Positions 42,436-56,225 of a stretch of 64,000 nucleotides of DNA are shown here, piece after piece. Position 1 is the stretch's first letter. The number at the start of each line of letters is the position of its first letter. The notes below the pieces were generated by a model. It had not been told where the DNA came from, ran no database searches, and saw only the letters and a list, made by a program, of their open reading frames with translations. Source of the stretch: Myoxocephalus aenaeus (lineage: Eukaryota; Chordata; Actinopteri; Perciformes; Cottidae). A program made the translations under genes and the position numbers. Location of the stretch: assembly GCA_038501785.1 (NCBI GenBank), contig JBAMJR010000272.1, positions 1,508,089-1,572,088 of the forward strand, written 5' to 3'.

Positions 42436-44864
42436 TGCGTGTGCTTTGACATCAGGGCTATACTCTTTATGTGGTCTTTGACAGCACGGCTAGACTCTCT
42501 GCGTGTGCTTTGACATCAGGGCTATACTCTTTATGTGGTCTTTGACAGCACGGCTAGACTCTCTGCGTGTGCTTTGACATCACGGCTAGACTCCTTATGT
42601 GTGCTTTGACATCAGGGCTATACTCTTTATGTGGTCTTTGACAGCACGGCTAGACTCTCTGCGTGTGCTTTGACATCACGGCTAGACTCTTTATGTGGTC
42701 TTTGACAGCACGGCTAGACTCTCTGCGTGTGCTTTGACATCACGGCTAGACTCTTTATGTGTGCTTTGACATCAGGGCTATACTCTTTATGTGGTCTTTG
42801 ACAGCACGGCTAGACTCTCTGCGTGTGCTTTGACATCACGGCTAGACTCTTTATGTGTTCTTTGACATCAGGGCTATACTCTTTATGTGGTCCTTGACAG
42901 CACGGCTAGACTCTCTGCGTGTGCTTTGACATCACGGCTAGACTCTTTATGTGTGCTTTGACATCAGGGCTATACTCTTTATGTGTGCTTTGACATCACG
43001 GCTAGACTCTTTATGTGTGCTTTGACATCAGGGCTATACTCTTTATGTGGTCTTTGACATCACGGCTAGACTCTCTGCGTGTGCTTTGACATCACGGCTA
43101 TACTCTTTATGTGGTCTTTGACAGCACGGCTAGACTCTCTGCGTGTGCTTTGACATCACGGCTAGACTCTTTATGTGTGCTTTGACATCAGGGCTATACT
43201 CTTTATGTGTGCTTTGACATCACGGCTAGACTCTCTATGTGTGCTTTGACATCAGGGCTATACTCTGTATGTGGTCTTTGACAGCACGGCTAGACTCTCT
43301 GCATGTGCTTTGACATCACGGCTAGACTCTTTATGTGTTCTTTGACAGCACGGCTAGACTCTTTGCGTGTGCTTTGACATCAGGGCTATACTCTTTATGT
43401 GGTCTTTGACAGCACGGCTAGACTCTCTGCGTGTGCTTTGACAGCACGGCTAGACTCTCTGCGTGTGCTTTGACATCACGGCTAGACTCTTTATGTGTGC
43501 TTTGACATCAGGGCTATACTCTTTATGTGTGCTTTGACATCACGGCTAGACTCTTTATGTGTGCTTTGACATCACGGCTAGACTCTTTATGTGGTCTTTG
43601 ACAGCACGGCTAGACTCTTTATGTGGTCTTTGACAGCACGGCTAGACTCTTTATGTGGTCTTTGACATCACGGCTAGACTCTTTATGTGTGCTTTGACAT
43701 CAGGGCTATACTCTTTATGTGTGCTTTGACATCACGGCTAGACTCTTTATGTGTTCTTTGACAGCACGGCTAGACTCTTTATGTGGTCTTTGACAGCACG
43801 GCTAGACTCTCTGCGTGTGCTTTGACATCACGGCTAGACTCTCTGCGTGTGCTTTGACATCACGGCTAGACTCTTTATGTGGTCTTTGACAGCACGGCTA
43901 GACTCTTTATGTGGTCTTTGACAGCACGGCTAGACTCTCTGCGTGTGCTTTGACATCAGGGCTATACTCTTTATGTGGTCTTTGACAGCACGGCTAGACT
44001 CTCTGCGTGTGCTTTGACATCACGGCTAGACTCTTTATGTGTGCTTTGACATCACGGCTAGACTCTTTATGTGGTCTTTGACAGCACGGCTAGACTCTTT
44101 ATGTGGTCTTTGACATCACGGCTAGACTCTTTATGTGTGCTTTGACATCACGGCTATACTCTTTATGTGGTCTTTGACAGCACGGCTAGACTCTCTGCGT
44201 GTGCTTTGACAGCACGGCTAGACTCTCTGCGTGTGCTTTGACATCAGGGCTATACTCTTTATGTGGTCTTTGACAGCACGGCTAGACTCTCTGCGTGTGC
44301 TTTGACAGCACGGCTAGACTCTCTGCGTGTGCTTTGACATCAGGGCTATACTCTTTATGTGGTCTTTGACAGCACGGCTAGACTCTCTGCGTGTGCTTTG
44401 ACATCACGGCTAGACTCTTTATGTGTGCTTTGACATCAGGGCTATACTCTTTATGTGTGCTTTGACATCACGGCTAGACTCTCTGCGTGTGCTTTGACAT
44501 CACGGCTAGACTCTTTATGTGTGCTTTGACATCACGGCTAGACTCTTTATGTGGTCTTTGACAGCACGGCTAGACTCTTTATGTGGTCTTTGACATCACA
44601 GCTAGACTCTTTATGTGTGCTTTGACATCACGGCTATACTCTTTATGTGGTCTTTGACAGCACGGCTAGACTCTCTGCGTGTGCTTTGACAGCACGGCTA
44701 GACTCTCTGCGTGTGCTTTGACATCACGGCTATACTCTTTATGTGGTCTTTGACAGCACGGCTAGACTCTCTGCGTGTGCTTTGACAGCACGGCTAGACT
44801 CTCTGCGTGTGCTTTGACATCACGGCTAGACTCTTTATGTGTTCTATGACAGCACGGCTAGACT
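42436..44864 (+). repeat. 32-bp minisatellite, about 76 units
   Basis: The same length recurs at 49696-52124 and 58426-60854. It includes the rare TCTGTATGTG/TCTGCATGTG pair also found in the 30273 array, so the arrays share ancestry. Confidence 0.95.
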
Positions 44865-45058
44865 CCTTTGGCTGCCCCCGCTGGCCGCCGGCGTTACTGC
44901 ACGCTCGAGCCAGCATAAACTGGTTAACTTGCATCCATAGTTTCCCAGGTTCGGCTAGACTCCTTTGGCTGCCCCCGCTGGCCGCCGGCGTTACTGCACG
45001 CTCGAGCCAGCATAAACTGGTTAACTTGCATCCATAGTTTCCCAGGTTCGGCTATACT
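44865..45058 (+). repeat. GC-rich 97-bp repeats, two copies
   Basis: Last copy ends CTATACTAGGGGGTAGG. Confidence 0.92.
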
Positions 45059-45066
45059 AGGGGGTA

Positions 45067-46340
45067 GGATTACGGAAGAAAACCACGTGGTGTGATCCCA
45101 AAACTAGAGGATGGTGGACAACCGAGGATGCTCTACTAGGGCCACTTGGTTTTAACTAGCTAGCATGCTGCTACCGGAAGTTAGCTTTCTATAGGGTCTA
45201 CAGACTTGTCCTTTTGGAATCCTCTTCAAGGCTTCCAGGACAATGATCCCATCAAGTTTCAAGCACTTAAAATCTTTCCCTGAGGAGATATGAGCCTTTG
45301 AAGGAGTGAAATTGGTGTTTTGGGGGGGTCTTCAAACCACTCCCACGCAGAGATGCTAAGGGCTACAGAGTCACAACCAACATGGTTGGATCCCATTTGG
45401 CAGTGGCTACAACGTCAAAAAGAAAGCTAAGCTCTGACATGTTCAGAGCAAAAAAAGCTCTGATCAGCTCAGACTATTCAGGTGGTCTCAGGTTTGTTAG
45501 GCCTGACACCCTCTTTAAATCCTGGATTTCATACAGCCAATTAAGCCTTGTGGATATTTTTAAGGGGATTTCACCCAATGACCTCATTGTAGGCCCTCTA
45601 CTGAGTGTCTGTGAGAAAAATGGGAGAAAACAAATGAATATTTAGGAGTTTATTGTCATTTTTGCACTTGTCAAAAAAGATCAAAAGAAAACTACATTAG
45701 GGTCTGGTTAGGGCCCTTAACTTGCAGCTTTTGACCCCATATTTCAGGGTATGCATGTTGAGAAGCCCCTCTTGGTTTAGGAAAAGGATCCAGATCTCTA
45801 AGTGGTTTTAAAGTAATTAATTTGAATTAAAAGACTGCTTTGTGAGGAGAATGTGTTGGCCTTGGCGTCAGAGCTTGACCCTGCGTGTGCTTTGACATCA
45901 GCGCTAGACTCTTTATCCCTTATGCTACTCCAACTGTTATAACAGTAACACATGTGGATATACTTGTATCTTTGTAATTATACATCATATGTGACCTTAG
46001 GTACAACAGTTTCAACGATTAGCTTCTGTACAACCTGTTTCCTCATAATAAGTGTACAAAATGACATGTTACGATACCAGGTAAGTATTACATCACACAG
46101 TGTCTATTAGAATAAAACTTATTAGTCAAAATTGAACATGTTTCTGTCCCTCTCTCAAAGAAAAGTGCACTCAATAATACATCACAACATAATAAACAGT
46201 GGATATTAATATTGGTATTCAAGCCTTCACATTTTCCATCCTTTTATTTCTTTAACCCTCTGGGAGGGGGACTTGAGGTGAGACGTGCATCCCCAGGTGG
46301 TTGGGTTTAGTAGAAACCCACTGGTAGTGGTATATTAATT
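45067..46340 (+). repeat. A cassette, copy 7, truncated inside module C
   Basis: Intact through the 87-codon frame (45382-45645), the AT-rich part and the first half of module C. It stops at GGTATATTAATTG and is replaced by TTAGGG. The CRE, the minus-strand frame and the CpG-bearing end are missing. Confidence 0.9.
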
Positions 46341-46511
46341 GGGTTAGGGTTAGGGTTAGGGGGTTAGGGTTAGGGTTAGGGGTTAGGGTTAGGGTTAGGG
46401 TTAGGGTTAGGGTTAGGGTTAGGGGTTAGGGGGTTAGGGTTAGGGTTGGGTTAGGGGGTTAGGGTTAGGGTTAGGGTTAGGGTTAGGGTTAGGGGGTTAG
46501 GGTTAGGGTTA
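46341..46511 (+). repeat. Long irregular ITS at truncated block H5
   Basis: 171 bp of TTAGGG with TTAGGGG/TTAGGGGG variants, between the cut A cassette and the T block of H6. Confidence 0.95.
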
Positions 46512-46736
46512 GGATTACGGAAGAAAACCACGTGGTGTGATCCCTCAGCTAATATCTTTTGTTCTGAAGCCGCCAGAGACTTGAACGTCGCACTTGTCAA
46601 TACTAACTAGTGGATTACCGATCGATTGGTAGGAACCTCGACATTGTGGGACCTCGGGAAGGCCCTTTTCTGACATGTGCGTCAAAAGCGTGATGATCCC
46701 TCGCAATGTGTTGGCCTTGGCGTCAGAGCTTGACCC

Positions 46737-46899
46737 TGCGTGTGCTTTGACATCAGGGCTATACTCTTTATGTGGTCTTTGACAGCACGGCTAGACTCTC
46801 TGCGTGTGCTTTGACATCAGGGCTATACTCTTTATGTGGTCTTTGACAGCACGGCTGGACTCTCTGCGTGTGCTTTGACATCACGGCTAGACTCTTTAT
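46737..46899 (+). repeat. 32-bp minisatellite, about 5 units
   Basis: Two units shorter than 39413-39639; same as 55465-55627. Confidence 0.93.
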
Positions 46900-47496
46900 G
46901 GTATTCAAGCCTTCACATTTTCCATCGTTTTATTTCTTTAACCCTCTGGGAGGGGGACTTGAGGTGAGACATGCACCCCCAGGTGGTTGGGTTCAGTAGA
47001 AAACCACTGGTAGTGGTATATTAATTGATTGTGAGTTCAAATCAAATACCTTGAGGTGAGACAGCTAAGTAGTCATCCTCAATACAGGTTTACAATAAAG
47101 GACTTGAGATGACGTCATAAACCGACTTAAGGTTAGGTGTGGAAGATGATGCTTTGTGGTTAGGGGGTGTGCATCTGCAAAAAGAGGGCAGCCCATGAGC
47201 CACATGGGAGGTGTCCAGAGACTGGCGGGTTAGGTTTGGGGTTGAGTTAGGGGGGTTGGGTTAGGTTTTTCATCTTTACTCATGAATCTCCCTACGTTCG
47301 CCCGACGGCTTGGTAGTTGAATGGAAACTCACGGCGGTGCACGGGCCGACGCATGTCATTTAGTAATACCTCCTCCGAAGATCTATTCACCCAGTGGGCA
47401 GTATTCATAAGGGGATGGTAAGAGGTAAAGTAAGAAGGAACCGGGTTGGGGTCCATATTGGTCAAATGATTAGTATGGGTAAGCTTTTGGTTGAGT

Positions 47497-48436
47497 AAGG
47501 CAAGGCAAGGCAAGTTTATTTGTATAGCACATTTCAACAACAAGGCGATTCAAAGTGCTTCACATAAAACCATTAAGAGCATCAAAACATAATGCAGAGA
47601 AAACAGGATTTAAAACAGTTAAGAAACATTAACACAGTAGAAAACAGGATTTAAAACAGTTAAGAAAACATTAAAACAGTCAAAAAGATAAATAAAAAAT
47701 AAAAATTGAATAAAAGTTGCAGTGCAGTTTAAGAAATAAAATGCAGTAGTGAGATGCAGCAATTGAATCTGGATCAATTAAAGGCAACAGCAAACAGAAA
47801 AGTCTTCAATCTGGATTTAAAGGAGCTGAGGGTCTCAGCAGACCTGCAGCTTTCAGGGACCTTGTTCCAGATATGTGGAGCAGAAAAGCTGAACGCTGCT
47901 TCTCCATGTTTAGTTCTGACTCTTGGAACAGAAAGTAGACCCGTCCCAGACGACCTGAGGGGTCGGGATGGTTCATAAGGTAGCAGCAGATCACAAACAT
48001 ACTTAGGCCCTAAACCATTCAGTGCTTTATAAACCAGCAGCAGGATTTTAAAGTCAATTCTTTGTTTGACAGGAAGCCAGTGCAAAGACCTCAGAACTGG
48101 TGTGATGTGATCCACTTTCCTGGTCTTAGTGAGGACTCGAGCTGCAGCGTTCTGAATCAGCTGCAGCTTTCTGATTGACTTTTTACAGAGGCCTGTGAAC
48201 ACACCGTTACAGTAGTCCAGTCTACTGAAGATAAATGCATGGACAAGTTTCTCCAAATCCTGTTGAGACATAAGTCCTCTAACCCTTGATATATTCTTCA
48301 GGTGGTAGTAGGCTGATTTTGTAATTGTCTTGATATGGCTGTTCAGGTTGAGGTCTGAATCCATAACTACACCTAGATTTCTGGCTTGGTTTGAGGTTTT
48401 TAACGTCAGTGATTGAAGCTGAGCGCTGACTTTCAA
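47497..48436 (-). mobile_element. L2-like LINE fragment, copy 5
   Basis: Same insertion; frame 48436-47774. Matches copy 4. Confidence 0.85.
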
Positions 48437-49083
48437 GGTAAGGTGCTGGTAGGAAATTGGTAGAAGTTAGGTGAGAGGAACTGGGTAGGGGTTATTATTG
48501 GTAGAGTATTGGTTCAGGTAAGTACTTGTTTGAGTAATGTGCTGGTAGGAAATTGGTTGAGGTTCGGCGAGAGGGCCGGTGAGTGGGTTGAAGTTAGGCG
48601 TGAATAGGTAAGTGGTTGAGGTAAGGTAAAAGGACTGGGTTGGGTTAGCAATAGTTGAGGTCAAGGTTGAGTTTAGGCGCTGGTAGGTAGTGGTTGAGGT
48701 TAGGTGAGAGTTTAGGCAAATTCCTGGTTGAGTTTAGGTGTTGGTAGGCAATTGGTTGAGGTTAGGTGAGAGTTTAGGCAAATTCCTGGTTAAGTTTAGG
48801 TGTTGGCAGGCAGTTGGTTGAGGATTACGGAAGAAAACCACGTGGTGTGATCCCAAAGCTAGAGGATGGTGGACAACAGAGGATGCTCTACTAGGGCCAC
48901 TTGGTTTTAACTAGCTAGCATGCTGCTACCGGAAGTTAGCTTTCTATAGGGTCTACAGACTTGTGCTTTTAGAATCCTGTTCAAGGCTTCCAGGACAAGG
49001 ATCACATCAAGTTTCAAGCACTTTTACCTTTTTTCTGAGGAGATATGAACTGTTGAAGGAGTAAAATTGGTGTTTTGGGGGGG

Positions 49084-49360
49084 CTTTGACATCACGGCTA
49101 GACTCTTTATGTGGTCTTTGACAGCACGGCTAGACTCTCTGCGTGTGCTTTGACATCAGGGCTATACTCTTTATGTGGTCTTTGACAGCACGGCTAGACT
49201 CTCTGCGTGTGCTTTGACATCACGGCTAGACTCTTTATGTGTGCTTTGACATCAGGGCTATACTCTTTATGTGGTCTTTGACAGCACGGCTAGACTCTCT
49301 GCGTGTGCTTTGACATCACGGCTAGACTCTTTATGTGTTCTTTGACAGCACGGCTAGACT
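49084..49360 (+). repeat. 32-bp minisatellite, about 8.7 units
   Basis: Copy of 41824-42100, followed by the single GC repeat 49361-49470. Confidence 0.92.
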
Positions 49361-49695
49361 CCTTTGGCTGCCCCCGCTGGCCGCCGGCGTTACTGCACGC
49401 TCGAGCCGGCATAAACTGGTTAACTTGCATCCATAGTTTCCCAGGTTAGGCTATACCTGGTTAGGGGGTAGGATTACGGAAGAAAACCACGTGGTGTGAT
49501 CCCTCAGCTAATATCTTTTGTTCTGAAGCCGCCAGAGACTTGAACGTCGCACTTGTCAATACTAACTAGTGGATTACCGATCGATTGGTAGGAACCTCGA
49601 CATTGTGGGACCTCGGGAAGGCCCTTTTCTGACATGTGCGTCAAAAGCGTGATGATCCCTCGCAATGTGTTGGCCTTGGCGTCAGAGCTTGACCC

Positions 49696-52124
49696 TGCGT
49701 GTGCTTTGACATCAGGGCTATACTCTTTATGTGGTCTTTGACAGCACGGCTAGACTCTCTGCGTGTGCTTTGACATCAGGGCTATACTCTTTATGTGGTC
49801 TTTGACAGCACGGCTAGACTCTCTGCGTGTGCTTTGACATCACGGCTAGACTCCTTATGTGTGCTTTGACATCAGGGCTATACTCTTTATGTGGTCTTTG
49901 ACAGCACGGCTAGACTCTCTGCGTGTGCTTTGACATCACGGCTAGACTCTTTATGTGGTCTTTGACAGCACGGCTAGACTCTCTGCGTGTGCTTTGACAT
50001 CACGGCTAGACTCTTTATGTGTGCTTTGACATCAGGGCTATACTCTTTATGTGGTCTTTGACAGCACGGCTAGACTCTCTGCGTGTGCTTTGACATCACG
50101 GCTAGACTCTTTATGTGTTCTTTGACATCAGGGCTATACTCTTTATGTGGTCCTTGACAGCACGGCTAGACTCTCTGCGTGTGCTTTGACATCACGGCTA
50201 GACTCTTTATGTGTGCTTTGACATCAGGGCTATACTCTTTATGTGTGCTTTGACATCACGGCTAGACTCTTTATGTGTGCTTTGACATCAGGGCTATACT
50301 CTTTATGTGGTCTTTGACATCACGGCTAGACTCTCTGCGTGTGCTTTGACATCACGGCTATACTCTTTATGTGGTCTTTGACAGCACGGCTAGACTCTCT
50401 GCGTGTGCTTTGACATCACGGCTAGACTCTTTATGTGTGCTTTGACATCAGGGCTATACTCTTTATGTGTGCTTTGACATCACGGCTAGACTCTCTATGT
50501 GTGCTTTGACATCAGGGCTATACTCTGTATGTGGTCTTTGACAGCACGGCTAGACTCTCTGCATGTGCTTTGACATCACGGCTAGACTCTTTATGTGTTC
50601 TTTGACAGCACGGCTAGACTCTTTGCGTGTGCTTTGACATCAGGGCTATACTCTTTATGTGGTCTTTGACAGCACGGCTAGACTCTCTGCGTGTGCTTTG
50701 ACAGCACGGCTAGACTCTCTGCGTGTGCTTTGACATCACGGCTAGACTCTTTATGTGTGCTTTGACATCAGGGCTATACTCTTTATGTGTGCTTTGACAT
50801 CACGGCTAGACTCTTTATGTGTGCTTTGACATCACGGCTAGACTCTTTATGTGGTCTTTGACAGCACGGCTAGACTCTTTATGTGGTCTTTGACAGCACG
50901 GCTAGACTCTTTATGTGGTCTTTGACATCACGGCTAGACTCTTTATGTGTGCTTTGACATCAGGGCTATACTCTTTATGTGTGCTTTGACATCACGGCTA
51001 GACTCTTTATGTGTTCTTTGACAGCACGGCTAGACTCTTTATGTGGTCTTTGACAGCACGGCTAGACTCTCTGCGTGTGCTTTGACATCACGGCTAGACT
51101 CTCTGCGTGTGCTTTGACATCACGGCTAGACTCTTTATGTGGTCTTTGACAGCACGGCTAGACTCTTTATGTGGTCTTTGACAGCACGGCTAGACTCTCT
51201 GCGTGTGCTTTGACATCAGGGCTATACTCTTTATGTGGTCTTTGACAGCACGGCTAGACTCTCTGCGTGTGCTTTGACATCACGGCTAGACTCTTTATGT
51301 GTGCTTTGACATCACGGCTAGACTCTTTATGTGGTCTTTGACAGCACGGCTAGACTCTTTATGTGGTCTTTGACATCACGGCTAGACTCTTTATGTGTGC
51401 TTTGACATCACGGCTATACTCTTTATGTGGTCTTTGACAGCACGGCTAGACTCTCTGCGTGTGCTTTGACAGCACGGCTAGACTCTCTGCGTGTGCTTTG
51501 ACATCAGGGCTATACTCTTTATGTGGTCTTTGACAGCACGGCTAGACTCTCTGCGTGTGCTTTGACAGCACGGCTAGACTCTCTGCGTGTGCTTTGACAT
51601 CAGGGCTATACTCTTTATGTGGTCTTTGACAGCACGGCTAGACTCTCTGCGTGTGCTTTGACATCACGGCTAGACTCTTTATGTGTGCTTTGACATCAGG
51701 GCTATACTCTTTATGTGTGCTTTGACATCACGGCTAGACTCTCTGCGTGTGCTTTGACATCACGGCTAGACTCTTTATGTGTGCTTTGACATCACGGCTA
51801 GACTCTTTATGTGGTCTTTGACAGCACGGCTAGACTCTTTATGTGGTCTTTGACATCACAGCTAGACTCTTTATGTGTGCTTTGACATCACGGCTATACT
51901 CTTTATGTGGTCTTTGACAGCACGGCTAGACTCTCTGCGTGTGCTTTGACAGCACGGCTAGACTCTCTGCGTGTGCTTTGACATCACGGCTATACTCTTT
52001 ATGTGGTCTTTGACAGCACGGCTAGACTCTCTGCGTGTGCTTTGACAGCACGGCTAGACTCTCTGCGTGTGCTTTGACATCACGGCTAGACTCTTTATGT
52101 GTTCTATGACAGCACGGCTAGACT
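49696..52124 (+). repeat. 32-bp minisatellite, about 76 units
   Basis: Same length and variant order as 42436-44864 as far as compared. Confidence 0.94.
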
Positions 52125-52318
52125 CCTTTGGCTGCCCCCGCTGGCCGCCGGCGTTACTGCACGCTCGAGCCAGCATAAACTGGTTAACTTGCATCCATAG
52201 TTTCCCAGGTTCGGCTAGACTCCTTTGGCTGCCCCCGCTGGCCGCCGGCGTTACTGCACGCTCGAGCCAGCATAAACTGGTTAACTTGCATCCATAGTTT
52301 CCCAGGTTCGGCTATACT
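52125..52318 (+). repeat. GC-rich 97-bp repeats, two copies
   Basis: Same as 44865-45058. Confidence 0.92.
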
Positions 52319-52326
52319 AGGGGGTA

Positions 52327-54619
52327 GGATTACGGAAGAAAACCACGTGGTGTGATCCCAAAACTAGAGGATGGTGGACAACCGAGGATGCTCTACTAGG
52401 GCCACTTGGTTTTAACTAGCTAGCATGCTGCTACCGGAAGTTAGCTTTCTATAGGGTCTACAGACTTGTCCTTTTGGAATCCTCTTCAAGGCTTCCAGGA
52501 CAATGATCCCATCAAGTTTCAAGCACTTAAAATCTTTCCCTGAGGAGATATGAGCCTTTGAAGGAGTGAAATTGGTGTTTTGGGGGGGTCTTCAAACCAC
52601 TCCCACGCAGAGATGCTAAGGGCTACAGAGTCACAACCAACATGGTTGGATCCCATTTGGCAGTGGCTACAACGTCAAAAAGAAAGCTAAGCTCTGACAT
52701 GTTCAGAGCAAAAAAAGCTCTGATCAGCTCAGACTATTCAGGTGGTCTCAGGTTTGTTAGGCCTGACACCCTCTTTAAATCCTGGATTTCATACAGCCAA
52801 TTAAGCCTTGTGGATATTTTTAAGGGGATTTCACCCAATGACCTCATTGTAGGCCCTCTACTGAGTGTCTGTGAGAAAAATGGGAGAAAACAAATGAATA
52901 TTTAGGAGTTTATTGTCATTTTTGCACTTGTCAAAAAAGATCAAAAGAAAACTACATTAGGGTCTGGTTAGGGCCCTTAACTTGCAGCTTTTGACCCCAT
53001 ATTTCAGGGTATGCATGTTGAGAAGCCCCTCTTGGTTTAGGAAAAGGATCCAGATCTCTAAGTGGTTTTAAAGTAATTAATTTGAATTAAAAGACTGCTT
53101 TGTGAGGAGAATGTGTTGGCCTTGGCGTCAGAGCTTGACCCTGCGTGTGCTTTGACATCAGCGCTAGACTCTTTATCCCTTATGCTACTCCAACTGTTAT
53201 AACAGTAACACATGTGGATATACTTGTATCTTTGTAATTATACATCATATGTGACCTTAGGTACAACAGTTTCAACGATTAGCTTCTGTACAACCTGTTT
53301 CCTCATAATAAGTGTACAAAATGACATGTTACGATACCAGGTAAGTATTACATCACACAGTGTCTATTAGAATAAAACTTATTAGTCAAAATTGAACATG
53401 TTTCTGTCCCTCTCTCAAAGAAAAGTGCACTCAATAATACATCACAACATAATAAACAGTGGATATTAATATTGGTATTCAAGCCTTCACATTTTCCATC
53501 CTTTTATTTCTTTAACCCTCTGGGAGGGGGACTTGAGGTGAGACGTGCATCCCCAGGTGGTTGGGTTTAGTAGAAACCCACTGGTAGTGGTATATTAATT
53601 GATTCTGAGTTCAAATCAAATACCTTGAGGTGAGACAGCTAAGTAGTCATCCTCAATACAGGTTTACAATAAAGGACTTGAGATGACGTCATAAATGGTA
53701 TGTAAACTAAACAATAATATAAAGCTACAACAATGGGTTGTATCAGTTCATAACTCTATGTGTGTGTGTTACTTAAATAGAGTGGAAATCTCTAAACAAA
53801 CACAACAGCACACCTATGTTATAAATGTTTTCATAAAGAATTGTATTTTTGGTGACTTCCCATCAGGCCCCAGAGAAATACTGCACCTCTTTAGAAAGAT
53901 TAAGACCTAAATCATCAGAATCTGCAATAATAATCACAATAGACACAAGCAATGACATTTTCACAAGCCTTTCCAGTCCAAAAATCATGTTTTTTCGGTT
54001 CAGAAATAAAGAAATGAGCCATTTGTTTCATAAATCTTCGTTTGCACCATAATGAAAGACCACTTGAAATGACCGTCTGCTTCCGCCTGTGTCATTTGAC
54101 GAGCTTTCAGATGCGTTTGTGGAACGAGGAAACCGTAGGACCTCAAAACACGGAGAAAGAAATCTATGAGGTATAGCTGTTGCTTTCTCGCAGCTCGCGA
54201 CGTCAATACTTTACACACAGTGATCCCACTACTACTGGAAGATGCGCACAGTCTCAATGGTTACATATGTGGTACTCTTTTCGAAATCCGTCGTTGTTAG
54301 ACCCTCTGCGTGTGCTTTGACATCACGGCTAGACTCTTTATATGTTCTTGGGAATGGCTGCGTAACCGCACGCATGCGCCCCGTCACGACTTGTCCCTGC
54401 CGTCTTACTCTATAGGACCAGGGGTCCGGTTCCCTAAATCGAGCGAATAATGTGTTTTAACTCCGGGGGTGGGCTTAAGTTTGGGGGCCCGGGGTCGGGA
54501 GGTGAGCAAGGTTGGATGGGGTTTGAAGTCGCAAGATTGTTGCCGTCTTTTTTCCACCGACTCAATTTAGCTGTACTTTTAACGTTATTAAAAGGGTTAG
54601 GGGGTTAGGGTTAGGGTTA
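52327..54619 (+). repeat. A cassette, copy 8 (2,293 bp)
   Basis: Full length. Small changes shared with copy 9: GATTCTGAG in module C, CAGAGAAATAC, AGACACAAGC, TTACATATG, and a T6 instead of T5 run (53990-53995). A further extra T at 54041-54043 is private to this copy and shortens the minus-strand frame (54257-54000). Confidence 0.87.
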
Positions 54620-55239
54620 GGATTACGGAAGAAAACCACGTGGTGTGATCCCTCAGCTAATATCTTTTGTTCTGAAGCCGCCAGAGACTTGAACGTCGCA
54701 CTTGTCAATACTAACTAGTGGATTACCGATCGATTGGTAGGAACCTCGACATTGTGGGACCTCGGGAAGGCCCTTTTCTGACATGTGCGTCAAAAGCGTG
54801 ATGATCCCTCGCAATGTGTTGGCCTTGGCGTCAGAGCTTGACCCTGCGTGTGCTTTGACATCACGGCTAGACTCTTTATGTGGTCTTTGACAGCACGGCT
54901 AGACTCTCTGCGTGTGCTTTGACATCAGGGCTATACTCTTTATGTGGTCTTTGACAGCACGGCTAGACTCTCTGCGTGTGCTTTGACATCACGGCTAGAC
55001 TCTTTATGTGTGCTTTGACATCAGGGCTATACTCTTTATGTGGTCTTTGACAGCACGGCTAGACTCTCTGCGTGTGCTTTGACATCACGGCTAGACTCTT
55101 TATGTGTTCTATGACAGCACGGCTAGACTCCTTTGGCTGCCCCCGCTGGCCGCCGGCGTTACTGCACGCTCGAGCCAGCATAAACTGGTTAACTTGCATC
55201 CATAGTTTCCCAGGTTAGGCTATACCTGGTTAGGGGGTA
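54620..55239 (+). repeat. Short unit: T block, 9-unit minisatellite, one GC repeat (620 bp)
   Basis: T block, array 54845-55129, GC repeat 55130-55239. Recurs with the same length at 63350-63969. It looks like the start of an A-type unit joined at the GC repeat to the next T block. Confidence 0.88.
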
Positions 55240-55464
55240 GGATTACGGAAGAAAACCACGTGGTGTGATCCCTCAGCTAATATCTTTTGTTCTGAAGCCG
55301 CCAGAGACTTGAACGTCGCACTTGTCAATACTAACTAGTGGATTACCGATCGATTGGTAGGAACCTCGACATTGTGGGACCTCGGGAAGGCCCTTTTCTG
55401 ACATGTGCGTCAAAAGCGTGATGATCCCTCGCAATGTGTTGGCCTTGGCGTCAGAGCTTGACCC

Positions 55465-55627
55465 TGCGTGTGCTTTGACATCAGGGCTATACTCTTTATG
55501 TGGTCTTTGACAGCACGGCTAGACTCTCTGCGTGTGCTTTGACATCAGGGCTATACTCTTTATGTGGTCTTTGACAGCACGGCTGGACTCTCTGCGTGTG
55601 CTTTGACATCACGGCTAGACTCTTTAT
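55465..55627 (+). repeat. 32-bp minisatellite, about 5 units
   Basis: Same as 46737-46899. Confidence 0.92.
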
Positions 55628-56225
55628 GGTATTCAAGCCTTCACATTTTCCATCGTTTTATTTCTTTAACCCTCTGGGAGGGGGACTTGAGGTGAGACAT
55701 GCACCCCCAGGTGGTTGGGTTCAGTAGAAAACCACTGGTAGTGGTATATTAATTGATTGTGAGTTCAAATCAAATACCTTGAGGTGAGACAGCTAAGTAG
55801 TCATCCTCAATACAGGTTTACAATAAAGGACTTGAGATGACGTCATAAACCGACTTAAGGTTAGGTGTGGAAGATGATGCTTTGTGGTTAGGGGGTGTGC
55901 ATCTGCAAAAAGAGGGCAGCCCATGAGCCACATGGGAGGTGTCCAGAGACTGGCGGGTTAGGTTTGGGGTTGAGTTAGGGGGGGTTGGGTTAGGTTTTTC
56001 ATCTTTACTCATGAATCTCCCTACGTTCGCCCGACGGCTTGGTAGTTGAATGGAAACTCACGGCGGTGCACGGGCCGACGCATGTCATTTAGTAATACCT
56101 CCTCCGAAGATCTATTCACCCAGTGGGCAGTATTCATAAGGGGATGGTAAGAGGTAAAGTAAGAAGGAACCGGGTTGGGGTCCATATTGGTCAAATGATT
56201 AGTATGGGTAAGCTTTTGGTTGAGT

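Larger units (their letters stand above)
39188..46511 (+). repeat. Higher-order block H5 (two units, truncated)
   Basis: LINE-type unit 39188-42210, then unit 42211-46511 whose A cassette is cut at about 46341. Apart from the cut it follows the order of H6 and H7 and shares their diagnostic bases: AAGAAACATT in the LINE tail, a single GC repeat with GGTTAGGCTATACCTGG, and ACATGGTTGG in A. Confidence 0.88.
46512..55239 (+). repeat. Higher-order block H6 (8,728 bp)
   Basis: LINE-type unit 46512-49470; unit with 76-unit array and full A cassette 49471-54619; short unit 54620-55239 (T, 9-unit array, one GC repeat). Followed directly by H7, of almost the same length and sequence. Confidence 0.9.
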
